24,144 nt of DNA from CAYOLL01 sp964404765 [NCBI: uncultured Gemmatimonadota bacterium] (GCA_964404765.1 CAYOLL010000088.1:1-24144); one strand, 5' to 3'. Positions 1 to 8,197 are shown, counted from the first letter of the stretch. A program made the numbers and translations. The notes: generated by a model from the letters alone, not told the origin.

Positions 1-188
1 TTGCAGAAATAAGTTTCACGACTGTTAGCCGCGCACGGGATCAGGAGGTCTGAAATTAGGCGAAGCAAACGAATTTTTACGGGTGAAGCATTGAAAATTA
101 CTTTCCGTATTAATCCATCGGATTCGCGGCAGTTGCGCTCTGTTTTTTATCAAAATTTGTGTGATTTTTCGGTGTCTTTACGGTTAAA
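1..188. other. Window-edge stretch without an assignable gene
   Basis: No gene can be supported here. A plus-strand frame ending in TGA at 51-53 could be the last 16 codons of a gene entering from the left. A second plus-strand frame stays open from about 13 to a TAA at 190-192, with only a TTG start near 93, and its product resembles nothing I recognise. The strand is uncertain because the minus-strand terC remnant begins immediately to the right. Confidence 0.3.
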
Positions 189-1276
189 CTAAGATGCCTT
201 AGTACCATCATCTTTCGGTTTAATGACGACGGAAGCGAGGATAGATAAGAACAGGATGCCAAAAATAATCGGCAGAGTCACCGAAATCGGAATATGAAGT
301 TTTTCGGCAATCAACATTTTAATCCCGACAAAAATTAGGATAAACGACAAGCCATATTGAATGTATTTGAACAACCGCATGAGCGCTTCCAACGCAAAGT
401 ACAGCGCGCGCAACCCCAAAATGGCAAAGACATTAGAGCTATAGACTATAAACGGGTCGGTCGTAATGGCCAGAATGGCCGGAATGGAATCCAGCGCAAA
501 CATGACGTCCGTGGTTTCAATCACAATCAGTACGACAAACAGCGGGGTCATCATTTTAACGCCCCCCTCTTTAACAAAGAACTTGTCTTCGTGGTAGTGC
601 TACACGGCGCAAGTTCGTGTGAACTTTGACGCGGGCCGGTCATTCAGGAAGAATCCTCCGGCAAGCTAAGAGAGACGCCAATTTGCCGAAAGATGCCCCC
701 GGCATGACAGAACAGGGAAAAGTTCACCCGAATTTAGGCCGCATAGCAGTAGTCTTTGCTGACCGGCATAAAATACCGCGCCAATCTCAGCAGGGGATTT
801 TTCTCCGGATGAATTTCCCGATCGCTGCCGGTGGCCATCTTAATGCCGGTAAAGATCAGGAAAATCCCAAAAACATAGATGAGCCAGTGAAAGTAATCCA
901 GTAAGGTGATGCCGGCAAAAATAAAAATGGCGCGCATCACCAATGCGCCGAGAATGCCCCAGAACAAGACTTTATGCTGATACTGCGGCGGCACTTTAAA
1001 ATAGCTGAAAATCATCAGAAAGACAAACAGGTTATCCATGCTCAGCGATTTCTCAATTAAATAGCCGGCATAGTATTTTAAAGCCAGGTCATGTCCCAAT
1101 TTCCAATAAACGCCCAGGCCAAATACCAGGCCCAGCGTTATCCAGAACACGCTCCAACCCAGCGCTTCCTTCAGCGCCACTGTGTGGGCGTCTTTGTGAA
1201 AGAGCTTTAAATCCAGGACGAGCATGACGAGAATGAAAGCATTAAAGCCAATCCAAATTGTCGATGAGTACTCCAT
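189..1276 (-). pseudogene. terC: TerC/Alx-family integral membrane protein, interrupted by a MITE-like element
   Basis: The two halves are in different frames. The 5' part (1276 down to 749, 176 codons) carries the TerC N-terminal membrane segments, including the family pattern KSLSMDNLFVF. The 3' part (593 down to 189, 135 codons) continues with FFVKEGG and ETTDVMFALDSIPA, the second TerC acidic membrane motif. A 151-bp insertion (598-748) plus a 4-bp duplication separates them, adds four foreign codons after KDY and then stops. Removing the insert and one duplicate gives an unbroken 310-aa protein, the normal TerC length. The family is linked to tellurite resistance and metal-ion (manganese) handling in the inner membrane. 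It is the last gene of a probable unit behind the dipeptide epimerase (54-bp gap). An AAGGAC sequence precedes the ATG. As sequenced, no full-length TerC can be made unless the element excises. Confidence 0.9.
598..748. mobile_element. 151-bp MITE-like non-autonomous insertion element
   Basis: The ends form imperfect inverted repeats of about 30 bp: 598-627 against 719-748, roughly 24 of 30 matching, with outer tips TGCTA and TAGCA. The element is flanked by the direct repeat GTAG at 594-597 and 749-752, extendable to GTAGT if one terminal base is shared. It holds no coding region of its own. Each end carries a small internal palindrome around GTTC...GAAC. Length, structure and target duplication fit a miniature inverted-repeat element moved by a transposase encoded elsewhere. 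I cannot assign it to an IS family, and I see no second copy in the window. Confidence 0.85.
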
Positions 1277-1330
1277 AGCGTGTGAGTCCTTGTCATGAAT
1301 TAAAATAGATAGTTGATTGGTAGATTAATT

Positions 1331-2392
1331 TCAAAATTCAAAGCCCAAACCGGGTTTATCGGTTGGATACAAAATACCTTTTTTTAAAATAACAGCGCCG
1401 GCAGTGGGATCATCGATTAAATCGAAATGTCCGTCAAGATCGGCGTATTTGACATTCGGGCGAGCCAGGGCAAAGTGTAATCCAGCGGCAATACCCAACG
1501 CCGCCTCGTCCATGCAGCCGACCATGGCCTCTAACCCGGCGGCGCGGGCTACCGAGTTGATGTGCAAGGCTTCGGCAATTCCGCCCACCTTGATTAATTT
1601 GATATTCACCATGTCTACCAGGTCGCGGCGAGCCAGTTTAAAAGCGTCTACTAAACTGCGCAAACTTTCGTCGGCCATGACCGGAATGGAGACGCTGGCC
1701 GTGACTTTACCCAGCATATCCAATTGGTGCTCCGGTGTGGGCTGCTCGATAAGCTCGAGTTTGGTTGCCCGTGTGGCTTCGACAAATTGTAAGGCTTCGT
1801 TGACGGTGTAACCTTGATTGGCGTCAAAGCGCAGCTCGATTTCCGGACCAATCAGTTCCCGGGTGCGAATCACCCGCTCGATGTCATCTTCCACCTGTAA
1901 TCCGCCCTTGATTTTAAGCACTTTAAAACCTTGCTTGACATAATCGCGGGCTTTGGTCAAAGTCTCGGCTAACGGCAAAATGCCGATGGTAATGCTCGTC
2001 TTCATGCGGTCACGAAATCCGCCGATTAACTTATAAATGGGTAATCCGGCTTTTTTGCCCAGGATGTCGTAAAGCGCCATATCTATGGCGGCTTTTGCGC
2101 CCGGATGATGGAGCAGAGGTTCGCGCAATCGTTCCAGCAGCATCGATGTGCGTAAAGGGTCGGAACCTGTGATTAGCGGTTCCGCCGTTGATTCAAGGGC
2201 TGCCAGCACGCTTTCGGGGGTTTCGCCGGTGACCGCATAATCCGGGGCGGCGCAGCCGTAACCGTAAATTCCCTTATTTGTTTTGATGCAGACAAAAATA
2301 TTCGATGCAACCTCAAACGTGTCATACGCTACGGTATAAGGTTCGGCTAATTTTAAATCAACTCGCCAGGCATTAATCCGGGTTATTTTCAT
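1331..2392 (-). CDS. Dipeptide epimerase (L-Ala-D/L-Glu epimerase type), enolase superfamily
   Basis: This 353-aa protein belongs to the muconate-lactonizing subgroup of the enolase superfamily. It has the catalytic KxK (K160-I-K162), metal ligands D190 (FDAN), E216 (IEQP) and D241 (ADES), and the opposite-face lysine K268 in the IKVGG strand. A DxD at 318-320 (ADLDGH) is the dipeptide epimerase signature that binds the substrate alpha-ammonium group. As I recall, K162 and K268 coincide with the numbering of the Bacillus subtilis enzyme. Known members epimerise L-Ala-D-Glu to L-Ala-L-Glu in murein peptide recycling, in the cytoplasm. The exact dipeptide preference cannot be read from sequence. 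The upstream Shine-Dalgarno is weak. The gene lies 80 bp behind the membrane protein gene and 54 bp before terC, probably in one transcript. Confidence 0.9.
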   Translation of the reverse strand: MKITRINAWRVDLKLAEPYTVAYDTFEVASNIFVCIKTNKGIYGYGCAAPDYAVTGETPESVLAALESTAEPLITGSDPLRTSMLLERLREPLLHHPGAKAAIDMALYDILGKKAGLPIYKLIGGFRDRMKTSITIGILPLAETLTKARDYVKQGFKVLKIKGGLQVEDDIERVIRTRELIGPEIELRFDANQGYTVNEALQFVEATRATKLELIEQPTPEHQLDMLGKVTASVSIPVMADESLRSLVDAFKLARRDLVDMVNIKLIKVGGIAEALHINSVARAAGLEAMVGCMDEAALGIAAGLHFALARPNVKYADLDGHFDLIDDPTAGAVILKKGILYPTDKPGLGFEF

Positions 2393-2472
2393 AATGCTAA
2401 GTTACAGTTCAAAGTTTACCGCCAGTATTTGTGTTTTAGAAATGACATTTCGGCGTCTAAAAAGCTGGTGGA

Positions 2473-3276
2473 TTAAAAGCGGATGCCGGGTCCTAAAATC
2501 AACATCTTAACGATTAGAATTGCGATACCGGCCGCGATCCAGCCAAAGTGTCCCGGCAACTCCAGTGCGGGCAGATCAGCCTTGGGAAAGCGCGGCAGCT
2601 CCGAAATCTCGGACATCCAGGCCAGCGCCGATGTGCCGCCAAAGCTGGAAGAAATTGCGGATATAAATACAAATTTAAGGCCCATTGGATTGAGCAAGCC
2701 GGCGATGACGGCGCTGATGCCGCCGCTAAAGTAGGCGACCAGCATGAGCCGCCGGGTCCGAGTTTTTCGCTCGGATGGGCTGCCGCCTATAAAGCGCCCC
2801 AATTCGACCAAAGAGATGACAATGAATGTAAAATACAACACAACCCCGCTTAATACAAGCAGCAATCGCCAAAGCAGATGAGGCGCCCAACCTGCAATCA
2901 CTTTAGCCCAGTCACCAATGTTGCCGAATCCGGAAAAAAGCGGATAGCCGCCGGCTTGCAGCAAGTTGGTCGTCATTAACAGCCATAGAAAAAACCGCAG
3001 ATGCGCTGAAAACGCGCGCCCGCTCCGCAGTAATCCCCACGTAAAAAAGCCAACGGCGAGATTGACCAGAGAGCCGGCCGCCGCAATCCATTTGTTTTGG
3101 CTGACGGTCAGGTTTGTGTCATCATGATCGAAGTAAACGGTTGTTAATTCGATCGGGTGGCCGCCGACCAACAAGCACATTCCGCCATGTCCGACGCCTT
3201 CGTGCAAAAAATTGGTGACGCTGTAAGCAATGACGGCAATCGCAATCAGCGTCAACAAGTCGAGTTGCTTTGACAT
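2473..3276 (-). CDS. Polytopic membrane protein with M50-like metalloprotease-type motif
   Basis: The 267-aa product has about six hydrophobic segments. The first contains HEGVGH (H25-E26...H30) followed by GGMCLLVGG. This resembles the membrane-embedded HExxH helix and following glycine-rich turn of M50/site-2-type proteases, but the spacing is HExxxH, so classical zinc ligation is not guaranteed. I see no clear third ligand such as NxxPxxxxD. A highly basic loop (about 165-180, SERKTRTRRL) should face the cytoplasm. The start is supported by AAGGA seven to eight bases before the ATG. The gene sits 52 bp behind the SulP transporter. It could be an intramembrane protease, a degenerate relative, or an unrelated transport or assembly factor; I do not recognise a specific family. 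Confidence 0.6.
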   Translation of the reverse strand: MSKQLDLLTLIAIAVIAYSVTNFLHEGVGHGGMCLLVGGHPIELTTVYFDHDDTNLTVSQNKWIAAAGSLVNLAVGFFTWGLLRSGRAFSAHLRFFLWLLMTTNLLQAGGYPLFSGFGNIGDWAKVIAGWAPHLLWRLLLVLSGVVLYFTFIVISLVELGRFIGGSPSERKTRTRRLMLVAYFSGGISAVIAGLLNPMGLKFVFISAISSSFGGTSALAWMSEISELPRFPKADLPALELPGHFGWIAAGIAILIVKMLILGPGIRF

Positions 3277-3328
3277 TGGAAATGTCCTTTTTTAGTATAG
3301 AACAGGTAGATTTTAAAAATCTGTCCGT

Positions 3329-5011
3329 CTACTTGTGGGGCTTGGCGGCGGACAAAATTTCGTTTGCGCGCTCCAGCGAATGATCAATGTTGCCACAGAC
3401 GTTGTCTTCACCGATTTTATCAAAGAGTCCGGCTTTTTGCACCGCGAACATCGGCTGGGAGTGAATGCCGGATAAAATCAAAATCGTTCCGTCGCGCTTG
3501 GTTTTGTCAAAGACATCTTCCAGCGCGCGCAAGGCGGTGGCGTCTACAAAAACAACATGCCGCATCCGCAAGATTAAAATTTTTGGCGCTTTTTCAATTT
3601 CATGAATGGCATCTTTAAACTTATCCGCTGCGCCAAAAAAGAACGGCCCGTAAATTTCAAAGACTTCGACGCCGGGCGGGACAATGCGTTTGGACAAAGC
3701 ATTTGGATCGTCGGGATCCTCGTCTTCTTGCAGCGATTTGGTAATAAAGCCTGTCTGCATGGCGTCGGCCATCCGGTTCATAAATAAAAATGACGCCAGC
3801 ACAAGACCGACTTCGATGGCTACGGTCAGATCCACTAAAACGGTCAGGCTAAAGCTGACCAGCATGACCAGCACATCGGCGCGCGGACCCTTAGATGCCA
3901 GTTTGGTAAAGATATGCCACTCGCCCATGTTGTAGGCCACCATAATCAGGATGCCGCCCAAAGTCGCCATGGGGATCAAAGCCGCCCACTTACCGAAGAA
4001 CAGCATGATTAGCAGCAATGTAATGGCATGAATCATTCCGGCAACCGGCGTTTGCCCGCCGTTTTTGATGTTCGTGGCCGTCCGGGCAATGGTGCCGGTG
4101 GCAGGGATACCGCCAAAAATCGGCGAGACAATGTTGGCGATGCCCTGGCACAAAATTTCCATATTGGAACGATGGCGTGTGCCGGTCATACCGTCGGCTA
4201 CAACGGCGCAGAGCAGGGATTCGATGCTGCACAGAACAGCAATGGCTAATGCCGGCGATGATAACATCTTCATCCGCTCCCAGGTGATGTGAGGCAGCCG
4301 CGGCATCGGCAGTGTGTCGGGTACGCTGCCGAAGCGTTTGGCAATTGTTTCGACCGGCAGGTCAAAAAATTGCACAAGAGCGGTCGTTAACACGATAGCC
4401 AGCAGGGCGGCAGGAATGCGGTGGGTTACACGCGGCCAAAAGACGATAATCAAAATTGAGACAAGTCCGATTCCAGCGGCATAGGGATTTATTGTCTCGA
4501 TGTGCTCGGCATACGCGGCGATTTTTTCCATAAAATCTGCCGGAACAATCTCCATTGTCAAGCCCAGGAAATCACGAATTTGGGTCACAAAAATAATCGT
4601 GGCAATTCCGCTGGTAAACCCGACCGTCAAAGGATAGGGAATAAACTTGATCACCGCGCCAAGCCTGGCGATGCCCATGATAACCATTAAAACGCCGGCC
4701 ATCATGGTTGCCTGCGCCAGGCCGTCATAACCGAATTTTTGTACAATGTCATAGACCAGCACAATAAAAGCGCCGGCTGGTCCGCCAATCTGGTAATTGC
4801 TGCCACTTAGTACTGAAATCAAAAAGCCGGCAAAAATAGCGGTGTACAATCCCTGCTCCGGTTTGACGCCGGAGGCAATGGCAAAAGCGATGGACAGCGG
4901 TAAAGCCACAATACCCACAATGACGCCCGAAACGAGGTCTTTGGAAAACTGAGCACGGGTATATCCTTGCTGTAAAACGGTCCACAACTTTGGCACTAAT
5001 TTTGTGTGCAT
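3329..5011 (-). CDS. SulP (SLC26) family anion transporter with C-terminal STAS domain
   Basis: The 560-aa inner-membrane protein opens with the SulP signature around residues 25-85: DLVSGVIVGIVALPLSIAFA, then GLYTAIFAGF and QIGGPAGAF. A helical transport core runs to about residue 420. A cytoplasmic STAS domain (about 445-555) follows, with the strand-turn VVFVDATALRAL, where D-A-T replaces the usual D-S/A-T-G. Length and layout match DauA/YchM-type carriers. Family substrates include sulfate, bicarbonate and C4-dicarboxylates, and I cannot tell which applies. The gene starts 15 bp downstream of the metal ATPase stop, with AAAGGGG just before its ATG, so the two are almost certainly co-transcribed. 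Confidence 0.93.
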   Translation of the reverse strand: MHTKLVPKLWTVLQQGYTRAQFSKDLVSGVIVGIVALPLSIAFAIASGVKPEQGLYTAIFAGFLISVLSGSNYQIGGPAGAFIVLVYDIVQKFGYDGLAQATMMAGVLMVIMGIARLGAVIKFIPYPLTVGFTSGIATIIFVTQIRDFLGLTMEIVPADFMEKIAAYAEHIETINPYAAGIGLVSILIIVFWPRVTHRIPAALLAIVLTTALVQFFDLPVETIAKRFGSVPDTLPMPRLPHITWERMKMLSSPALAIAVLCSIESLLCAVVADGMTGTRHRSNMEILCQGIANIVSPIFGGIPATGTIARTATNIKNGGQTPVAGMIHAITLLLIMLFFGKWAALIPMATLGGILIMVAYNMGEWHIFTKLASKGPRADVLVMLVSFSLTVLVDLTVAIEVGLVLASFLFMNRMADAMQTGFITKSLQEDEDPDDPNALSKRIVPPGVEVFEIYGPFFFGAADKFKDAIHEIEKAPKILILRMRHVVFVDATALRALEDVFDKTKRDGTILILSGIHSQPMFAVQKAGLFDKIGEDNVCGNIDHSLERANEILSAAKPHK

Positions 5012-5026
5012 AAAACCCCTTTAATT

Positions 5027-7135
5027 TTAATGCGCGGTACTGTGCATGGTTCGCAGAGCATTCAGCACGGCCAGCAGCGTCACGCCTACGTCGGCAAAAA
5101 CAGCTTCCCACATGCTGGCCAGGCCGAATGCGCCCAGACCGATAAACAAACCCTTAACTCCCAGCGCAAAGGCAATATTTTGCCAGACGACCTTTCGTGT
5201 TTTTTTGCCAATCTGAATTGCTTCGGCAATTTTAGCCGGTGAATCATCCATAATGACAACATCGGCGGTTTCGATGGCGGCATCAGCGCCAAGTGCGCCC
5301 ATGGCAATGCCCACATCGGCGCGAGCCAACGCGGGAGCATCGTTGACGCCATCACCGACGAATGCTACTTTACCCCGCCGCGACGGAGCGCGCAGTAATT
5401 CTTCCAGAATACGCAGCTTGTCTTCGGGCAATAATTCGGCGTGATGACGCTCGATGCCTAATTTTTGCGCAACATCCTGGGCGACATTCTGCCGGTCACC
5501 GGTTAGCATGACCAGATCGGTTACGCCCTGTGCTTTTAAGGCTTGGATCGCCAGGCTGGCATCGGCTTTTAAGCGGTCGGATACGATCAAATGCCCGGCA
5601 TAATTTTGATTAATGGCCAGATGAACAACCGTGCCGGCAATCCCGCAGACTTCGGCGCTGTGGTCAATCTGCCGGTCATGCAAAAGCTGATCGTTTCCGG
5701 CCAGAACCGGCCTGGAGTCGACCTGGCTCAGGATGCCTCGTCCTTCAATTTCGTGATGCTCGGATACGCGGGCGTCGTCGGTTTTTTGCCCATAAGCCGC
5801 CCGGATGGATTGGGCTATCGGATGATTGGAGTGCGATTCGGCATGGGCGCTCAAATCCAGCAAATCATCTTGTGCAAAACCGCCATGCGGCTCGACTTTA
5901 ACCACATCAAACACACCCTGGGTCAGCGTGCCGGTTTTATCAAAAACGACGGTAGTGACATTGGCCAGCACGTCTAAAAAGTTGGAGCCTTTGATCAGGA
6001 TTCCCCGGCGTGACGCGCCACCAATGCCACCAAAATAGCTCAGCGGAATACTGATAACCAGTGCGCACGGACAAGAAATGACCAGCAAGGTCAGCGCCCG
6101 ATAAATCCACACGCTTAAAGAAGCGCCAGTGATGAGCGGCGGCAGTAAAGCCACGCCGGTGGCCAAAACGACAACTGCCGGTGTATAATAGCGGGCAAAC
6201 TGGGTAATAAATTGCTCGGTGCGGGCTTTTTGGGCCGTAGCGTTTTCCACCAAATCCAGCACTTTGGCAATCGACGACTCGCCAAAAGTCTTGCTTACCC
6301 GAACGCGAAGCAAACCGGTTTTGTTGATAAAGCCGGCTAAAACCGTGCTATCCGGCTGCACCCGACGCGGCGTCGCTTCGCCGGTAAGCGCGGCGGTATC
6401 CACTTGCGAGTCGCCTTCCAGAATGATGCCGTCCAGCGGAATTTTTTCGCCCGGTTTGATTAAAATAACGTCGTCCACGCCGACTAACTCCGGCGCAACC
6501 GTTTTGACTTCCCGGCCCATTTGTAAATGGGCGTAATCCGGTCGGATGGCCAGCAACGCCGTAATGGAGCGGCGCGAACGCTGCACCGCCCGATTTTGCA
6601 AAAACTCGCCGATCTGATAGAACAGCATAACGCCGACGGCTTCGGGCAGTTCGCCGATCAGGATAGCGCCAATCGTCGCCAGGGACATGAGAAAATTTTC
6701 ATCAAAAATCTGCCCGCGGCCGATATTTCGCGCGGCTTTCAGCAAAACTGTTCCGCCACAGACAATGTAGAGTGGGATGAACACTGCAAATCGGCCCAGG
6801 CCGTGCCAAAGCAGGATGAGTTGTGGGTCAAAAACAAGTCCGATGGCAAAAACAACGGCTACGCCGCCCAACAGCCAGGCATCTTTTTTCGACATGTCCG
6901 ATGGAGTTGAACTATTGTGCCGGGTCGCTGCGTTGGAGATTTCTTCAATTGCTGCGCCGGGTTCCAGCTCGGTAATTGCCTGCTGTACGTCTGCGACACG
7001 ATCTGTTTCCAATAGCATCGTGGCTGTGGAAAAATTTATAGCCACATCGCGTACAAAGTCCAATGTCTTAAGCCTGGCTTCCAGCCGGGCTGCACAATTG
7101 GCTCAATCTATATTCTTGAGGCGATACTTTTTCAT
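5027..7135 (-). CDS. Zn/Cd/Pb-type P1B ATPase, probable selenoprotein (Sec at codon 11)
   Basis: Read from ATG 7135 with UGA as selenocysteine this is 702 aa. Residues 1-60 form a heavy-metal-associated domain whose metal loop reads NID-U11-ANC14, against the usual CxxC. Later motifs are TGE (about 251), SCPC with the ion-binding CPC at 355-357, the phosphorylated DKTGT (D399), HP (438), GDGVNDAP (594) and, in the last helix, FADVGVTLLAV with D682, the aspartate typical of Zn2+/Cd2+/Pb2+ pumps (ZntA/CadA group). The product would export divalent heavy metals across the inner membrane. GGAG lies six bases before the ATG and a promoter lies at 7181-7208, which favours this start over TTG 7063, a start that would cut off half the domain. 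An alternative is a nonsense mutation with internal reinitiation at that TTG. Confidence 0.85.
7060..7105 (-). promoter_or_regulatory. UGA selenocysteine codon and candidate bacterial SECIS stem-loop
   Basis: The UGA occupies 7105-7103. One base later a long stem begins: CCAA (7101-7098) pairs with TTGG (7063-7060), a T is bulged, and TGT pairs with ACA. After a small internal loop, AGCCCGGCT (7091-7083) pairs with AGCCAGGCT (7079-7071) with one C-A mismatch. The apical triloop is GGA, so G occupies the first loop position 20 nt after the UGA. Bacterial SECIS elements lie directly behind the UGA, inside the coding region, with a small G-containing apical loop about 16-37 nt away, and this fits. 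Pairing was done by eye, without a folding calculation. Confidence 0.72.
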
Positions 7136-7148
7136 TGTTTGCTCCGGG
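7136..7148 (-). promoter_or_regulatory. Shine-Dalgarno that decides the ATPase start
   Basis: On the minus strand CCGGAG lies six bases before ATG 7135. This is near-ideal spacing and identifies the start upstream of the in-frame UGA. Confidence 0.75.
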
Positions 7149-7172
7149 TTGTTACGGATATGCCAGGGCTGA

Positions 7173-7208
7173 CGTGTCAAATTGTACACGCCGGAACTGT
7201 TTTGTCAA
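7173..7208 (-). promoter_or_regulatory. Promoter of the metal ATPase unit with overlapping inverted repeat
   Basis: On the minus strand TTGACA (7208-7203) and TACAAT (7186-7181) are 16 bp apart. The transcript would start near 7174, about 40 nt before ATG 7135. The arms CGTGT/ACACG (7173-7177, 7186-7190) flank the -10 box and could be an operator. The spacer is not the 19-20 bp typical of MerR/ZntR-type metal promoters, so control by another regulator type, or constitutive expression, is more likely. Confidence 0.55.
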
Positions 7209-7234
7209 TGCCAAACTTGGAAATTGGGCATTGT

Positions 7235-7323
7235 TCATTATTTACATGGATAAACAGGATGGACAGGATAAAATAAGAGTTTTTATAGTGCCTTTCCATC
7301 CTGTGCATCCTGTCTATCCATGC
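7235..7323. repeat. Palindromic intergenic repeat, tandem copy 1 (89 bp)
   Basis: Its left arm begins CATGGATAAACAGGATGGAC and its right arm ends CATCCTGTCTATCCATG. The right arm reverse-complements to the left with about three mismatches over 25 bp, giving a long hairpin around an AT-rich loop. An almost identical copy starts exactly 89 bp later. Confidence 0.85.
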
Positions 7324-7412
7324 TCATTATTTACATGGATAAACTGGATGGACAGGATGAAATAAGAATTTTTATAGTGCCTTTCCATCCTGTGCATCCT
7401 GTCTATCCATAT
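7324..7412. repeat. Palindromic intergenic repeat, tandem copy 2 (89 bp)
   Basis: This direct repeat of the preceding 89 bp differs at only a handful of bases, for example aaactgg for aaacagg. Its right arm runs into the 3' end of the LpxH-like gene, and the TAG stop of that gene lies inside the arm. Confidence 0.85.
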
Positions 7413-8155
7413 CCATTGTTCATTGCCCAATATTCCAGGCGAATTTCCCCGTCGCGCATCACACCGTAGCTGAAATCCTCAATCCAATTGCCGATGTTTA
7501 AGTACACGCCTTCCGCAAACTGCACCAACTCCGGCTGATGGGTGTGGCCGAAAATCACTACATCAAAGCCTTGCCGCAGATAATCCTGGGCAACGGCATG
7601 ATAATCGGTCGGCTTAATTCGCCGATTACGCAGGCTGTGCTTTTTACCGCCGCGGTGCGAAAAAGTATCGGCTACCCAAATCCCAAAATCCGGATGCACC
7701 CACCGATACAGCCCGATTGCCAGCGGATGACGGATAATTTGCCGCATGGCCCGGTAGCGCGTATCGTTGGCCGCCATTCCGTCACCATGGGCGATAAAAA
7801 CGCGCCGGCCCTGCAGCGTCAAACCAATCGGCTGATGATGCACGGCAATCCCCATCTCTTCCTGAAAAAAATGCGACATCCAAAAGTCATGGTTGCCCGG
7901 AATCATCTGAATTTGAATTCCGGCATCGGTCAGGATATTTAAGGCGTGGCAGAGCCAGAAGCATTTTCGGGGAATAACCGTCTGATAGTCAAACCAAAAA
8001 TCAAATAAATCACCGTTGATGATTAAATGGGCCCGCTCTTGCCGAACCCGGTCAAACAGTTCGAGCAGCAGGCGCTTCTTACGGGCTTCCAACTCCCCGT
8101 AATGGCGTCCGATATGGGCGTCGGAGATAAAATAGACCGGTCTTTCAGGTTTCAA
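7403..8155 (-). CDS. LpxH-like metallophosphoesterase (UDP-2,3-diacylglucosamine hydrolase family)
   Basis: The 250-aa calcineurin-like phosphoesterase carries the full two-metal motif set: D12-x-H14 (ISDAHIG), NGD49LFDFW, GNHD (87-90), H123-GD and GHTH (203-206), then NIGNWIEDFSY. Length and these patterns match bacterial LpxH-type hydrolases that remove UMP from UDP-2,3-diacylglucosamine in lipid A synthesis, a peripheral inner-membrane reaction. The start is a TTG (8155-8153) with GGAG eight bases upstream; no better ATG is seen. It follows the TonB-dependent receptor by 42 bp and kdsB beyond it, which fits an envelope operon. The last codons and the stop lie at the edge of a palindromic repeat, so the C-terminus may have been trimmed or extended by repeat insertion. 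Confidence 0.82.
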   Translation of the reverse strand: MKPERPVYFISDAHIGRHYGELEARKKRLLLELFDRVRQERAHLIINGDLFDFWFDYQTVIPRKCFWLCHALNILTDAGIQIQMIPGNHDFWMSHFFQEEMGIAVHHQPIGLTLQGRRVFIAHGDGMAANDTRYRAMRQIIRHPLAIGLYRWVHPDFGIWVADTFSHRGGKKHSLRNRRIKPTDYHAVAQDYLRQGFDVVIFGHTHQPELVQFAEGVYLNIGNWIEDFSYGVMRDGEIRLEYWAMNNGYG

Positions 8156-8197
8156 TATAGTCTCTCCTAACCCGGGTTTTAACGCATAGACACTTTA

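Noticed and set aside
13-192. Plus-strand open frame of about 59 codons at the left edge
   Set aside because: It has no start except a late TTG, shows no recognisable motif, and overlaps the terC stop.
554-752. Programmed frameshift, intron or assembly error as the cause of the terC break
   Set aside because: Inverted ends plus an exact 4-bp target duplication explain the break as a transposition event. There is no slippery site or intron structure.
5027-7063. ATPase starting at TTG 7063
   Set aside because: This start removes the first half of the heavy-metal-associated domain, including its metal loop, and has only a weak Shine-Dalgarno. ATG 7135 has GGAG at ideal spacing and continues the domain perfectly except for the single UGA.
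7235-7412. CRISPR-like array
   Set aside because: There are only two 89-bp tandem units that are themselves palindromic, with no unique spacers and no cas genes nearby.
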